Below are positions 1 through 7,517 of a stretch of 64,000 bases of DNA, in pieces; within the stretch, counting starts at the first letter, position 1; the number at the start of each line of letters is the position of its first letter. The translations under genes were made by a program, and so were the position numbers. The stretch is from JAEXOD01 sp964652025 (GTDB taxonomy: Bacteria > Bacteroidota > Ignavibacteria > Ignavibacteriales > Melioribacteraceae): positions 310,001-374,000 of the forward strand of contig CAZYZX010000001.1 in assembly GCA_964652025.1 (NCBI GenBank), read 5' to 3'. Under the pieces are notes generated by a model. The model made no database searches and was not told where the DNA came from. It worked only from the letters and a program-made list of their open reading frames with translations.

Positions 1-1
1 A

Positions 2-1135
2 CAATTAACAGACTTAGAAAATAAAGAAAATTTGCAAAAAAACACTACTAACGAAAAGGTGACTGTTAAAAAAAATGATGTAACTTCTAATCAAGAAACT
101 GATTGGACTAAGGAATTAGAAGAAGAGTTGTTTAGTGATATTTCCGAAGAAATTAATTTATCAGATATAGAAGAAGTAATTAATCCCAATACATCCGTTA
201 ATAACAAAGAAGATGATACTATATTTGACGCACAATTAAAAGATGATGATTTTAATGTTAGTACAAATGAAGATTTAAATTATACTACTAATAATAATGA
301 AAGTACCCAAGAGCTGTTAACAAATAATTTAGAAGTAAATAATAATTTAAGCAAAGAGGAAAGTAATTATAATAAAACTGATAATATAGATGAATTGTTT
401 GACCAATTATTAGATAATAACGAGAAAAAAGAAAAACCGAAACAAGCTAAGAAATTTAACATTAAAAAAATAGTAATTTATTTATTAGCTGGTTTGTTAA
501 TTTTAACTATTCTAGGAGTTGCATATTATTTCTTATTCTATAAAGGTAAAGAAAAAGTAAAAACTGAAAGTAAGAAAGAAAATGTGCAAAATGTTGAAAA
601 AAATATTAGTGTTGAAAAGAATAAACAAGAAACACAAAGTTTAGAGGTTAAAAAAGATTCATTACAAAATACACCTTTGGATACAAACCTAAATAAACAG
701 AAAGAAACTGAAAAAATAAATAATGAACAGTCAAGTGAAATAAAAAAACCAGAAGTAACAGAAAAAGAAAAGAATAAAAATTTACCCGAACCCAAACAAG
801 TTGAAACCAAAAAAAATAATGAAAGTATAACAAAAGTAGAAAATAAAACAAGCTCAATTCCATTAAATAGTGATTTATATAGAGAATTAACAAACGATAA
901 ACAGATTGCAGAGAAAATATATTTTGATGGCAAAAAATATCATGTACAAACATCTTCTTGGAGAACAAGAGCTCAAGCAGAAGCCGTAGCTAAAAAATTA
1001 AGAGCCAAAGGAATACCTGCATATATAGTTGTTGCGGATTTAAAAAATTTAGGTGGTACATGGTATAGAATTAAGATATTTAACTTTAATAGTAAAGCAG
1101 AAGCGGAAGAGTATATTAAGAAAAATAAATTATAA
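2..1135 (+). CDS. SPOR-domain membrane protein (5' end outside window)
   Basis: The reading frame is open to the left edge, so the N-terminus is missing; a TTG at 32 is only an internal candidate start. Numbered from that TTG, the visible protein has a very acidic, Asn/Glu-rich, probably disordered cytoplasmic region (about 1-140), one membrane helix (about 147-170, preceded by KKFNIKK), a Lys/Glu-rich linker (171-295) and a C-terminal SPOR domain (about 300-365). The SPOR motif YHVQTSSWRTRAQAEAVAKK and the ending WYRIKIFNF are visible. SPOR domains bind peptidoglycan stripped of stem peptides, often at the division site, so a role in envelope or septum biology is inferred. Related proteins in this group can carry an N-terminal HU-like domain; that part would lie outside the window. 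ExbB follows 16 bases downstream, so the two may be co-transcribed. Confidence 0.8.
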   Translation, partial: QLTDLENKENLQKNTTNEKVTVKKNDVTSNQETDWTKELEEELFSDISEEINLSDIEEVINPNTSVNNKEDDTIFDAQLKDDDFNVSTNEDLNYTTNNNESTQELLTNNLEVNNNLSKEESNYNKTDNIDELFDQLLDNNEKKEKPKQAKKFNIKKIVIYLLAGLLILTILGVAYYFLFYKGKEKVKTESKKENVQNVEKNISVEKNKQETQSLEVKKDSLQNTPLDTNLNKQKETEKINNEQSSEIKKPEVTEKEKNKNLPEPKQVETKKNNESITKVENKTSSIPLNSDLYRELTNDKQIAEKIYFDGKKYHVQTSSWRTRAQAEAVAKKLRAKGIPAYIVVADLKNLGGTWYRIKIFNFNSKAEAEEYIKKNKL

Positions 1136-1151
1136 TAAATTAAGGTTAAGC

Positions 1152-1808
1152 ATGAATCTATTCTCGATATTTTTGAAAGGTGGTATTTTAATGTGGCCGA
1201 TATTATTAATATCGGTAATTGCTGTAAAAATTATTGTAGAAAGATATTTGGTAATAAGAAAATCCAAATCTAACATACCAGCATTTTTAGTAAAATTGCG
1301 ATATTTCTTAAAAAAGCGTGATATACCCGGAGCAATAAACTTTTGTAATCAAGAAAAAAGTTCGGTTAGCAATATAGTAAAGAAGGGCTTAAAAAAGCTA
1401 AATTTAGGAAATGAAAGAGTAAAAGAAGCAATAGAAAGTGCTGGTAAACAGGAAATTGTTAAATTAGAAAAAGGGCTTTCATTATTAGCCACAATAAGTG
1501 GCGCAGCGCCATTATTAGGCTTTTTAGGAACTGTAACAGGTATGATTGCTGCGTTTAGAAAAATTGAAGATTTGCAAGGGAATACAAATCCAAGCGATTT
1601 AGCAGGTGGTATTTGGGAAGCGTTACTTACAACAGCATTTGGTCTTATAGTTGGTATTATTGCAACAACATTTTATAATTTATTAGTAGAAAAAGTTAAT
1701 AGCTTGGTATTAGATTTAGAAGTAGTAAGCAATGATATTGTAGATATTTTAGAAGAAATGGCAAAAAATAAAAATATCGATTTTGATGAATTAGATGAAG
1801 ATATTTAG
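1152..1808 (+). CDS. exbB: MotA/TolQ/ExbB proton channel family protein
   Basis: This is a 218-residue ExbB/TolQ-type inner-membrane protein. It forms the proton channel that, with ExbD, powers TonB (or TolA-like) energy transfer to the outer membrane. Three membrane segments are visible at about 12-31, 109-135 and 153-178. The second carries SGAAPLLGFLGTVTGMIAAF and the third EALLTTAFGLIVGIIATTF, which are the conserved pore helices of the family. The ATG at 1152 was chosen because a purine-rich AAGG lies just upstream and the protein then starts like other ExbB proteins; the frame stays open to 1053 but would overlap the preceding gene. ExbD starts 8 bases downstream and TonB follows, a classical operon. 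ExbB versus TolQ cannot be separated by eye, but the adjacent TonB-type gene favours ExbB. Confidence 0.9.
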   Translation: MNLFSIFLKGGILMWPILLISVIAVKIIVERYLVIRKSKSNIPAFLVKLRYFLKKRDIPGAINFCNQEKSSVSNIVKKGLKKLNLGNERVKEAIESAGKQEIVKLEKGLSLLATISGAAPLLGFLGTVTGMIAAFRKIEDLQGNTNPSDLAGGIWEALLTTAFGLIVGIIATTFYNLLVEKVNSLVLDLEVVSNDIVDILEEMAKNKNIDFDELDEDI

Positions 1809-1816
1809 GTGAAAAG

Positions 1817-2221
1817 ATGAAATTTACAACTTCTAATAAACCGTTAAATGGATTTTCGTATTCTTCATTAACTGATATAGTAATGTTATTACTAATATTT
1901 TTTCTTTTAACATCTCAGTTTGTAATACAAACAGGTGTTAAAGTTAAATTGCCTGGCTCTAAGAATAGCGAACAGTCGATTTCTTCGCCATTATTAGTTA
2001 CAATTACGGAGCAAAAGCAAATTTATTTTGGTAATGATGTAACAAGCTTAGAGTTATTGCCTGCAAAATTAAGTCAATTTAAAAGTGATGTTCAAGAGAA
2101 TAATTTAATTATTAAGGCAGATAAAACAGTAGATATAGATATAGTTATTAAAGTTATAGATCTGGCGAAAGGTGTGGGCATAGATAAATTTACTATTGAA
2201 ACCGAAAAAGAATCTTTTTGA
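1817..2221 (+). CDS. exbD: Biopolymer transporter ExbD/TolR family protein
   Basis: This is a 134-residue ExbD/TolR protein with a short cytoplasmic N-terminus, a single membrane helix (about 17-38) and a periplasmic domain. Asp20 in LTDIVMLLLIFFLL is the conserved protonatable aspartate of the pore. The helix is followed by the typical SQFVIQTGVKVKLPGS segment, and the end shows the usual DLAKGVGIDKFTIETE. A strong ribosome-binding sequence (AGGTGAAAAG) precedes the ATG. The gene sits between exbB and tonB; its TGA stop is only two bases before the likely tonB ATG, so translation of the two is probably coupled. It works with ExbB to turn proton flow into TonB movement. Confidence 0.9.
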   Translation: MKFTTSNKPLNGFSYSSLTDIVMLLLIFFLLTSQFVIQTGVKVKLPGSKNSEQSISSPLLVTITEQKQIYFGNDVTSLELLPAKLSQFKSDVQENNLIIKADKTVDIDIVIKVIDLAKGVGIDKFTIETEKESF

Positions 2222-2223
2222 AT

Positions 2224-2856
2224 ATGAAAATTAAATCTGATACAAAGGGTTACATATTTTCGGTAACTCTTCATGTAATATTGTTTGTTATTTTATATTT
2301 TATTAAGCTAAGTGATCCAGAAACTAGAGAAGAATATATAACATTAGGTTTTGGCTCTTCTGGGTATGGTGGAATAAAAAGTAAAACTACAGAAAAGGTA
2401 GTTGAAACACAACCAGTTGAAGAAGAGAAAGTTGAAATTCCTAAAGTAAAGAATGAAGATGATAATAATGTTATTCAAAAGACAAACGAAAAGAAGGAAG
2501 AAAAGCCAAAAGCAGTAAAGCAAGATTTATCAAGTTCTGATATTGAAGATACAGGAGAGGGAATAGGTGGGGATGGTTTTTCAATAGATTTTGGGGGTAA
2601 GGGAAAAAGAAAAATTTATCATCATCCTTTACCAGATTATCCAGCAGGTGTTTCTAAAGAAATTGATATAAAATTAAGATTTACTATTTTGCCAGATGGT
2701 ACAGTATCTCAGATTATACCTATTATAAAAGCAGATAGCAGATTAGAGATTGCGGCTATAAATTCTTTAAGTCAATGGCGGTTTGAACCATTACCCAAAA
2801 ATGCAAAACAAGTATCTCAAACAGTAGTTATTACTTTTCCTTATCGGTTGCGATAA
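2224..2856 (+). CDS. tonB: Energy transducer TonB
   Basis: This is a 210-residue TonB-family protein. It has an N-terminal membrane anchor (about 10-28), a charged Glu/Lys/Val-rich periplasmic spacer (about 50-115) in place of the Pro-rich linker of enteric TonB, a Gly-rich stretch, and a C-terminal TonB domain (about 130-208). The TonB domain shows the family pattern YPAGVSKEIDIKLRFTI, LPDGTVSQI and SLSQWRFEPLP. The first in-frame start is a TTG at 2218 overlapping the exbD stop; the ATG at 2224 two codons later is preferred. It should link ExbBD to TonB-dependent receptors such as the thiamin-type receptor at 49797. Its 3' end overlaps the convergent gene at 2831 by 26 bases. Confidence 0.88.
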   Translation: MKIKSDTKGYIFSVTLHVILFVILYFIKLSDPETREEYITLGFGSSGYGGIKSKTTEKVVETQPVEEEKVEIPKVKNEDDNNVIQKTNEKKEEKPKAVKQDLSSSDIEDTGEGIGGDGFSIDFGGKGKRKIYHHPLPDYPAGVSKEIDIKLRFTILPDGTVSQIIPIIKADSRLEIAAINSLSQWRFEPLPKNAKQVSQTVVITFPYRLR

Positions 2857-3127
2857 AATCTTTACCAAAATACATCTTATAAAAAAAGTATTCTGCTATA
2901 GTAAGTATTGCAAGAGAAAGAGTATCGCGATCAAAGTATATTCCAAAGCCTTTACTGCTAATAATTAATTTGGTTATAAAAGTAGTTAAAGACCATCCGA
3001 TTGCAAATAAAATAATTACTAAAATGCTATTGGTAAATGCAGAAGATAATGACTCATTTTGCCATTTTTTGGAAAATATTACTAAGATAAAAATAAAATG
3101 TATAAAGAAAATAAACCCAGCTATCAT
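2831..3127 (-). CDS. Small membrane protein of unknown function
   Basis: I do not recognise this 98-residue protein. It appears to have three membrane segments (about 3-20, 33-52 and 70-90) with short polar loops and a charged C-terminal tail. It is the last gene of a four-gene minus-strand operon. Its ATG shares one base with the stop of the preceding membrane-protein gene (TAATG arrangement), which supports the start and implies translational coupling. The last 26 bases overlap the 3' end of tonB on the other strand. No catalytic motif is visible, so no function is assigned. Confidence 0.65.
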   Translation of the reverse strand: MIAGFIFFIHFIFILVIFSKKWQNESLSSAFTNSILVIILFAIGWSLTTFITKLIISSKGFGIYFDRDTLSLAILTIAEYFFYKMYFGKDFIATDKEK

Positions 3128-3633
3128 TATTTAAATTCCTTTTTTTTGTTTAATATTTGCATGCTAATAACCCCACCAATAAAACCAAAAATAACATTAA
3201 TAATTAGATTATTAAATAAAATTGATATTGTGTAAAATAAAGAAAAGCCCGTGGTTTTAATTTCAGTTGCAATATTAGTTAAAATTTTTAGTAATTCTTG
3301 CTTTAAAACATTATCTAGTGGTAGTTCAGAAAACATTTTATTTAGTTCAGGTAAAGCATATGTTATGTCATTATTTTTTGTAATTAAAGTAATAATTACC
3401 TCAAAAAAAGTTGCAAAAATAGCAGCAAAAAAACCAGTTAAAAATCCAAATATAGCAGCTTTACTAAATGAAATATTATCTTGCTGTTTATTGGCTTTTT
3501 TGTCTAATAACAAGCTAAAATAAGCAGCAGCAGGAATAACAAGACAGCAAGCAAAGCCTTTAATTAGCGGTACAACTTGTAAAACGCCTGCTGCAAATCC
3601 AGATACAAATGGGGCAATATATTTTTTAGTCAT
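3127..3633 (-). CDS. Four-helix membrane protein of unknown function
   Basis: This 168-residue inner-membrane protein starts MTKKYIAPFVSGFAAGVLQ and contains about four hydrophobic segments, two near the N-terminus (about 7-42), one around 63-86 and one near the C-terminus (about 128-158). A Cys pair occurs in KGFACCLVIPAAAYF. The ATG at 3633 is preferred to a TTG at 3663 because it gives an 8-base overlap (ATGACTAA) with the stop of the DUF2085 gene, a junction repeated elsewhere in this window. I cannot name a family with confidence. The operon partners are a DUF2085 protein, a secreted beta-propeller protein and another small membrane protein, so an envelope role is likely but unproven. 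Confidence 0.7.
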   Translation of the reverse strand: MTKKYIAPFVSGFAAGVLQVVPLIKGFACCLVIPAAAYFSLLLDKKANKQQDNISFSKAAIFGFLTGFFAAIFATFFEVIITLITKNNDITYALPELNKMFSELPLDNVLKQELLKILTNIATEIKTTGFSLFYTISILFNNLIINVIFGFIGGVISMQILNKKKEFK

Positions 3634-4105
3634 TAGTTTTATTATCTTTAGTAAGTTCTTCAAAAATTGCTTTGTAAAGATATAAAAAACTAACGAAACC
3701 TAAAAGAAATCCTGTTAAAAAAGCTAAATAAAAATTATAATTGTAAAAATTAAGATTTACAGAAGAAACATCTATAAATACTAAAAGTAGAGCGATAAAA
3801 AAGTAAAATTTATTGATACGTAATAATAAATATGGGGTAAAAAATAATAAAAAAGATGAGCCAAATGCGCCCCAATATAAACCTAAACATCTAAAGCATA
3901 CAAAAGTTGAGTGGTTGCAACAAGTAAAAAGTTTAGAGCTATTTTGATGACAAACTAAAGAAAACATATGATGTAATAGTGGTTTAAAAATCGATAGAAT
4001 AGGAAACCATATTGAAAGAAAATCAAAATATATTAATAAAAGCCAAATAGAGATAACTATAAATAGAAATAAATTAATAATTCTTGGCTTTATAGGTCTA
4101 ATCAT
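3626..4105 (-). CDS. DUF2085 family membrane protein
   Basis: This 159-residue membrane protein matches the DUF2085 pattern: a first helix, then HHMFSLVCHQNSSKLF, then CFRCLGLYWGAFG, then further helices. The conserved His and Cys residues (HH, CHQ, CxRCxGLYxG) are the family signature and suggest a metal or redox site in a membrane context, although the family has no established function. About four membrane segments are visible (12-35, 77-100, 103-120, 125-148). Its ATG overlaps the stop of the beta-propeller gene by 8 bases (ATGATTAG), and its own stop overlaps the next gene by 8 bases, so the operon is tightly coupled. Confidence 0.8.
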   Translation of the reverse strand: MIRPIKPRIINLFLFIVISIWLLLIYFDFLSIWFPILSIFKPLLHHMFSLVCHQNSSKLFTCCNHSTFVCFRCLGLYWGAFGSSFLLFFTPYLLLRINKFYFFIALLLVFIDVSSVNLNFYNYNFYLAFLTGFLLGFVSFLYLYKAIFEELTKDNKTND

Positions 4106-4928
4106 AAATGATAATTGAATTGCTTGTTAGGATATAAAGCTTTTCTCCGGTAAATAAAGCCTCTTCAATATTTTTATTAATATCTAAATTTGCTTTTATA
4201 AATGTGGAATTAATTTCAGCAAGATTTAACGTATAAATGGTATTTTTATTGGAAATTGTAACATAATTATTAAAAATTTTTATTTTAGCTTTTTCAAAAG
4301 GCAAGCTAATTTGTATTAGACCGGTACCGAACTGGTCAAAAACGAATAATTGATTTTCGTTTACTACAAATATTTTACCATCCGCTGATATTGCAAATTT
4401 ATAAGGATTGGTTAACATAAAATCACCCGCATCAATACCACCTATTTGCTGTAAATAATTACCATTAAAATCGAACATTAAAATTCTTTGATTATAAGAA
4501 TCTAATACTAAATAATTACCCTGATTATTTAGTGCAAAACAAGAAGGTTGCTTAAATCTACCTTCGCTATTATCATTATAATAAAATGCTGATATATAAT
4601 TTAAATCTCTATCAAGTAAAATAATTCTATCATTATTTTTATCACAAACATAAGAAGTAAGTTCAGTAGAAAATACATCTGTTGGATTATCAAAAAGTCC
4701 ACCTTGCCAGCCATAACCACCAATTTCGTTTATCACCTTGCCCGTTGTATCAACTTTGTAAATTTCGTTATTAAAGGTGTCTGACAAAATAAAATAGCCC
4801 GAAGAAATATAGCTAAAAGATTTAGCTTCAGTAAAATTTCCAATTTCTTTAACTAATTTAAATTCTTGAGCTTGAATTATAATAGTTATTAAAAAAAACA
4901 ATGAAAAATATTTTAATTTAAGTTTCAT
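4098..4928 (-). CDS. Exported NHL/6-bladed beta-propeller protein
   Basis: This 276-residue protein starts with a signal peptide (MKLKLKYFSLFFLITIIIQA, cleavage probably after AQA or nearby). The rest consists of NHL-like beta-propeller blades: the repeated patterns are of the type DNPTDVF...VCDKNNDRIILLDRDLNYI, KQPSCFALNNQGNYLVLDSYNQRILMF and TNPYKFAISADGKIFVVNENQLFVF. Such propellers usually bind proteins or ligands in the periplasm or at the surface; no enzyme active site is evident. It is the first gene of the minus-strand operon running to 2831. The AT-rich 105 bases between its start and the tRNA-Gln gene hold its promoter by inference, but I cannot point to boxes. Confidence 0.75.
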   Translation of the reverse strand: MKLKLKYFSLFFLITIIIQAQEFKLVKEIGNFTEAKSFSYISSGYFILSDTFNNEIYKVDTTGKVINEIGGYGWQGGLFDNPTDVFSTELTSYVCDKNNDRIILLDRDLNYISAFYYNDNSEGRFKQPSCFALNNQGNYLVLDSYNQRILMFDFNGNYLQQIGGIDAGDFMLTNPYKFAISADGKIFVVNENQLFVFDQFGTGLIQISLPFEKAKIKIFNNYVTISNKNTIYTLNLAEINSTFIKANLDINKNIEEALFTGEKLYILTSNSIIIYD

Positions 4929-5033
4929 AAATAATTTAAAATTAAAAAAATAAAAATTAATATAATATTAAAATATAAATAAAACAATTATTGATAATTA
5001 CGAAGAATATTATTATTTTTACAAAACTAAAAT

Positions 5034-5106
5034 TGCCCTGTGGTGTAATTGGCAACACGTCTGACTCTGGATCAGAAATGTCTAGGTTCGAACCCTAGCA
5101 GGGCAG
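5034..5106 (+). tRNA. tRNA-Gln (anticodon CTG)
   Basis: The sequence folds into a cloverleaf. The acceptor stem is TGCCCTG/CAGGGCA with the U1-A72 pair expected for tRNA-Gln, and the T arm is CTAGG-TTCGAAC-CCTAG. The anticodon stem TCTGA/TCAGA encloses the loop CTCTGGA, giving anticodon CTG (codon CAG). The discriminator base is G. The 3' CCA is not encoded, consistent with the CCA-adding-type enzyme at 25999. A terminator follows five bases later. Confidence 0.95.
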
Positions 5107-5110
5107 CAAG

Positions 5111-5133
5111 GCGAGTTTAAACTCGCTTTTTTT
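5111..5133 (+). terminator. Rho-independent terminator after tRNA-Gln
   Basis: The perfect palindrome GCGAGTTTAAACTCGC (5111-5126) is followed by seven T residues. It lies directly after tRNA-Gln and would end that transcript before tRNA-Leu. Confidence 0.8.
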
Positions 5134-5202
5134 GTTTATGAAAAAAAATTATTGCTTTAAAATTTAAAAATTATTAAATTTAAAGTTCAATTTTAAAGAT
5201 TT

Positions 5203-5288
5203 GCCGAAGTGGCGGAATTGGTAGACGCGCTGGACTCAAAATCCAGTTTGGCTTACACCAAGTGCCGGTTCGAGTCCGGCCTTCGGTA
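5203..5288 (+). tRNA. tRNA-Leu (anticodon CAA)
   Basis: This is a class II tRNA with a long variable arm. The acceptor stem is GCCGAAG/CTTCGGT (a G-U first pair), followed by discriminator A. The anticodon stem CTGGA/TCCAG encloses CTCAAAA, giving anticodon CAA for codon TTG. The T arm is CCGG-TTCGAGT-CCGG. CCA is not encoded. Confidence 0.95.
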
Positions 5289-5386
5289 CTTATTGATTGT
5301 AAAAAAAAGGAATTTTTTCTATTGACTTATTAATTTATTTTAATTAATTTAGTTTTAGAATTTAATAATTCCCCCTAAAATATAAG

Positions 5387-5431
5387 TAGGCTGTTGAGTA
5401 AGAGAAATCTAATCAGCAGCCTATTTTTTTT
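5387..5431 (+). terminator. Rho-independent terminator downstream of tRNA-Leu
   Basis: The arms TAGGCTGTTGA (5387-5397) and TCAGCAGCCTA (5413-5423) pair over 11 positions with one G-U, and eight T residues follow. The T tract makes it a plus-strand terminator, about 100 bases after tRNA-Leu. It also lies just past the dps stop, but on the minus strand the tail is not a clean T tract. Confidence 0.75.
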
Positions 5432-5433
5432 GA

Positions 5434-5871
5434 TTATTTTAAGGTTGATTTTAACATCCACAAATGTTTTTGATATTTTTCTGATAAAGTAATTAATATA
5501 CCTTCAGTAACTACGTCACACTTTTCTTCAATTAAAGTAAGAATATTATTGTTAACACTTTCAAAATCATTTATTACATTTGTTAGCATTAGATTTGAAT
5601 TTAAAGAAGTTGCGTCTGATTCCTTTAATGAACTAAGAGATAAAAACTCTGAAAGTGAACCAGGAGCATAAAACCCTAATATTCTAATTCTTTCTGCAAC
5701 AATATCAATATCATTTGCAAGTTCGTTATATAATTCTTCAAATAAGATATGTAATCTAAAGAAGGCATTTCCCTCAACATTCCAATGATAATTACGTAAT
5801 TTTGTGTATAAAACAAATTGATTAGCTAATAAAGCTTTTAAGCCATTAATCATTACTTCGTTGTTTTTCAT
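5434..5871 (-). CDS. dps: Dps family ferritin-like DNA-protection protein
   Basis: This is a 145-residue Dps/ferritin-like protein, close to the usual family length. The intersubunit ferroxidase-site signature is visible: NYHWNVEG followed by FFRLHILFEELYNELANDID and then AERI, supplying the conserved His, Asp and Glu ligands. Dps assembles as a dodecamer, oxidises Fe(II) with peroxide and stores iron, protecting DNA under oxidative or starvation stress. The ATG is preceded by GGAG (CGGAGAATAAA). The gene is divergent from a sigma-54 activator gene, and the shared 130-base intergenic region contains repeated GCCAAC/AACGAAATAT elements (5985-6016) that could be operators. The C-terminus is slightly short and lacks a Lys-rich DNA-binding tail, so DNA binding itself is uncertain. 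Confidence 0.9.
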   Translation of the reverse strand: MKNNEVMINGLKALLANQFVLYTKLRNYHWNVEGNAFFRLHILFEELYNELANDIDIVAERIRILGFYAPGSLSEFLSLSSLKESDATSLNSNLMLTNVINDFESVNNNILTLIEEKCDVVTEGILITLSEKYQKHLWMLKSTLK

Positions 5872-5984
5872 TTTATTCTCCGTTTTTATTTGTTGTTGCT
5901 ATCATTAAGTCAATATGCGTGCCAACAAAAAAATATCAAATTTTGCAAAAAATAAAAAAAATAATGCAAAAGTATTGATTTATT

Positions 5985-6016
5985 AACGAAATATTGGTAT
6001 TTTGCCAACGAAATAT
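5985..6016 (+). promoter_or_regulatory. Possible operator: 10-base direct repeat around a palindrome
   Basis: AACGAAATAT occurs at 5985-5994 and again at 6007-6016, starts 22 bases apart (two helical turns). Between and partly within them lies the imperfect palindrome TTGGTATTTTGCCAA (5994-6008). A related GCCAAC followed by A residues and ATATC occurs at 5921-5937. The site lies between divergent dps and the sigma-54 activator. Function is inferred only from symmetry and position. Confidence 0.35.
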
Positions 6017-7510
6017 CGTTATACTACTAAATATAGTGAAACTATTATTATGAGTCCAGAAGATATAATGGATGTTGTATTAGAATCCATTAGAGAAATT
6101 ATCCCGTATGAATTAGCAGTTATTTTAAAGAAAAATAGTGAAGATGAGTTAAAAGTAATTTATTCAAAGGGGGTACTTTCTAATAAGTTATTTAAAGATT
6201 ATACGTTAGATTTGAATAAAAGAAAAGATATTAAACAAGCTATAGCAGTAGGAGAGGTAAAACTTGTTAATGATAGTAATGATTTAGATAAAGACACTTA
6301 TGAAGAGTTAATTGAGTTACCCGATGACCACTCTTGTATGTTAGTTCCATTAAAATCTGATAGAGAAATAATTGGGTTAATGACATTAGACCATAGGCAA
6401 TGTGATATATTTACACCTCAAAAAGTAAATATAGCTAAAAGTTTATCTAAAATAATTTCAATAGCATTAATGCAATTAATTGAAAATGAAAGTTTAGCAA
6501 ATAAAAATCAATTGTTAATAACCGAACGAACATCGTTAATAAATGAAATTGGTAAAGTTAACAATAATTTTGTTGGAGAAAGCGAAAAATGGCGAGCAGT
6601 ATTAGAAAAAATTAAACTTGTAGCCGTAACAGATATTCCAGTGATGATTTTAGGTGAAACAGGAACAGGGAAAGAAGAAGCTGCAAAAACTATACATTTT
6701 TTATCAAACAGAAAAGATGCCCCATTTATAGCATTAAATTGTAGTGCATTAAACAGTAATTTAGCAGAAAGCGAATTATTTGGTCATGAAAAAGGGGCAT
6801 TTACAGGCGCTATAAGTGCAAGAAAAGGGAGATTTGAACTGGCGGATAAAGGTACTTTGTTTTTAGATGAAATAGGTGATTTACCACTTGAATTACAACC
6901 AAAGCTTTTACGTACACTACAGGATTTTACTTTTGAAAGAGTTGGAAGTGAGAAAACATTAAAAGCAGATGTTAGAATAATTTGTGCAACAAATGCTAAT
7001 TTACAGGATAAAATAAAAGAAGGAACATTCCGAGAAGATTTATATTATCGTTTGGGTGTATTTCCTATTTATATGCCTCCTTTAAGAGAAAGAAAAAGTG
7101 ATATTATTTTTATTGTAAATAAAATTTTAGAAAATATTAAAAATAAATATAAAGTTAAAAATATTTTTTTAGATGCTGAAGCTCTAGATAAATTAAATAA
7201 TTATGAATATCCAGGTAATGTAAGAGAATTGAGAAATATTATTGAAAGAGCAGCAATTTTAGCAAAGCTTAATATTATTAAAAAGGAACATATTGTTTTT
7301 GATTATGAAAATGAGAAAAATAATATAATAAGTGAAACTGAAACAGTAAATGAAATTGGTTCCTTAGATGATGAAATATCTAAGATAATTAAGCAAGCAT
7401 TAAAAAAATGTAATGGAAAAATTTATGGCAAAAATGGTGCTGCAGAATTATTAAATGTAAAACCAACAACTTTACAAAGTAAAATTAAAAAATTAAATAT
7501 TGTTTTTTGA
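6002..7510 (+). CDS. GAF-domain sigma-54-dependent transcriptional activator (FhlA-like)
   Basis: This 502-residue bacterial enhancer-binding protein has an N-terminal GAF sensor domain (about 20-165), a sigma-54 AAA+ domain (about 189-425) and a Fis-type helix-turn-helix (about 458-500). Walker A GETGTGKE (217-224), the sigma-54 contact loop GAFTGA (265-270), Walker B TLFLDEIGD and the arginine finger region are intact, so it should be an active ATPase that opens sigma-54 promoters. There is no receiver domain, so input should come through the GAF ligand site rather than phosphorylation. The architecture recalls FhlA/NorR. The TTG at 6002 has no clear ribosome-binding site and lies inside a palindrome; the ATG at 6050 is an alternative start. 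A histidine-kinase gene begins 7 bases downstream. Confidence 0.88.
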   Translation: MPTKYRYTTKYSETIIMSPEDIMDVVLESIREIIPYELAVILKKNSEDELKVIYSKGVLSNKLFKDYTLDLNKRKDIKQAIAVGEVKLVNDSNDLDKDTYEELIELPDDHSCMLVPLKSDREIIGLMTLDHRQCDIFTPQKVNIAKSLSKIISIALMQLIENESLANKNQLLITERTSLINEIGKVNNNFVGESEKWRAVLEKIKLVAVTDIPVMILGETGTGKEEAAKTIHFLSNRKDAPFIALNCSALNSNLAESELFGHEKGAFTGAISARKGRFELADKGTLFLDEIGDLPLELQPKLLRTLQDFTFERVGSEKTLKADVRIICATNANLQDKIKEGTFREDLYYRLGVFPIYMPPLRERKSDIIFIVNKILENIKNKYKVKNIFLDAEALDKLNNYEYPGNVRELRNIIERAAILAKLNIIKKEHIVFDYENEKNNIISETETVNEIGSLDDEISKIIKQALKKCNGKIYGKNGAAELLNVKPTTLQSKIKKLNIVF

Positions 7511-7517
7511 GGGTTCA

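Noticed and set aside
538..968. Two Phe/Leu-rich minus-strand open frames opposite the SPOR-protein gene
   Set aside because: Their composition mirrors the Lys/Glu-rich codons of the opposite strand, which is expected for shadow frames in AT-rich DNA.
1053..1151. Upstream extension of the exbB frame
   Set aside because: It overlaps the SPOR-protein gene, is basic rather than ExbB-like, and the ATG at 1152 has a better ribosome-binding site.
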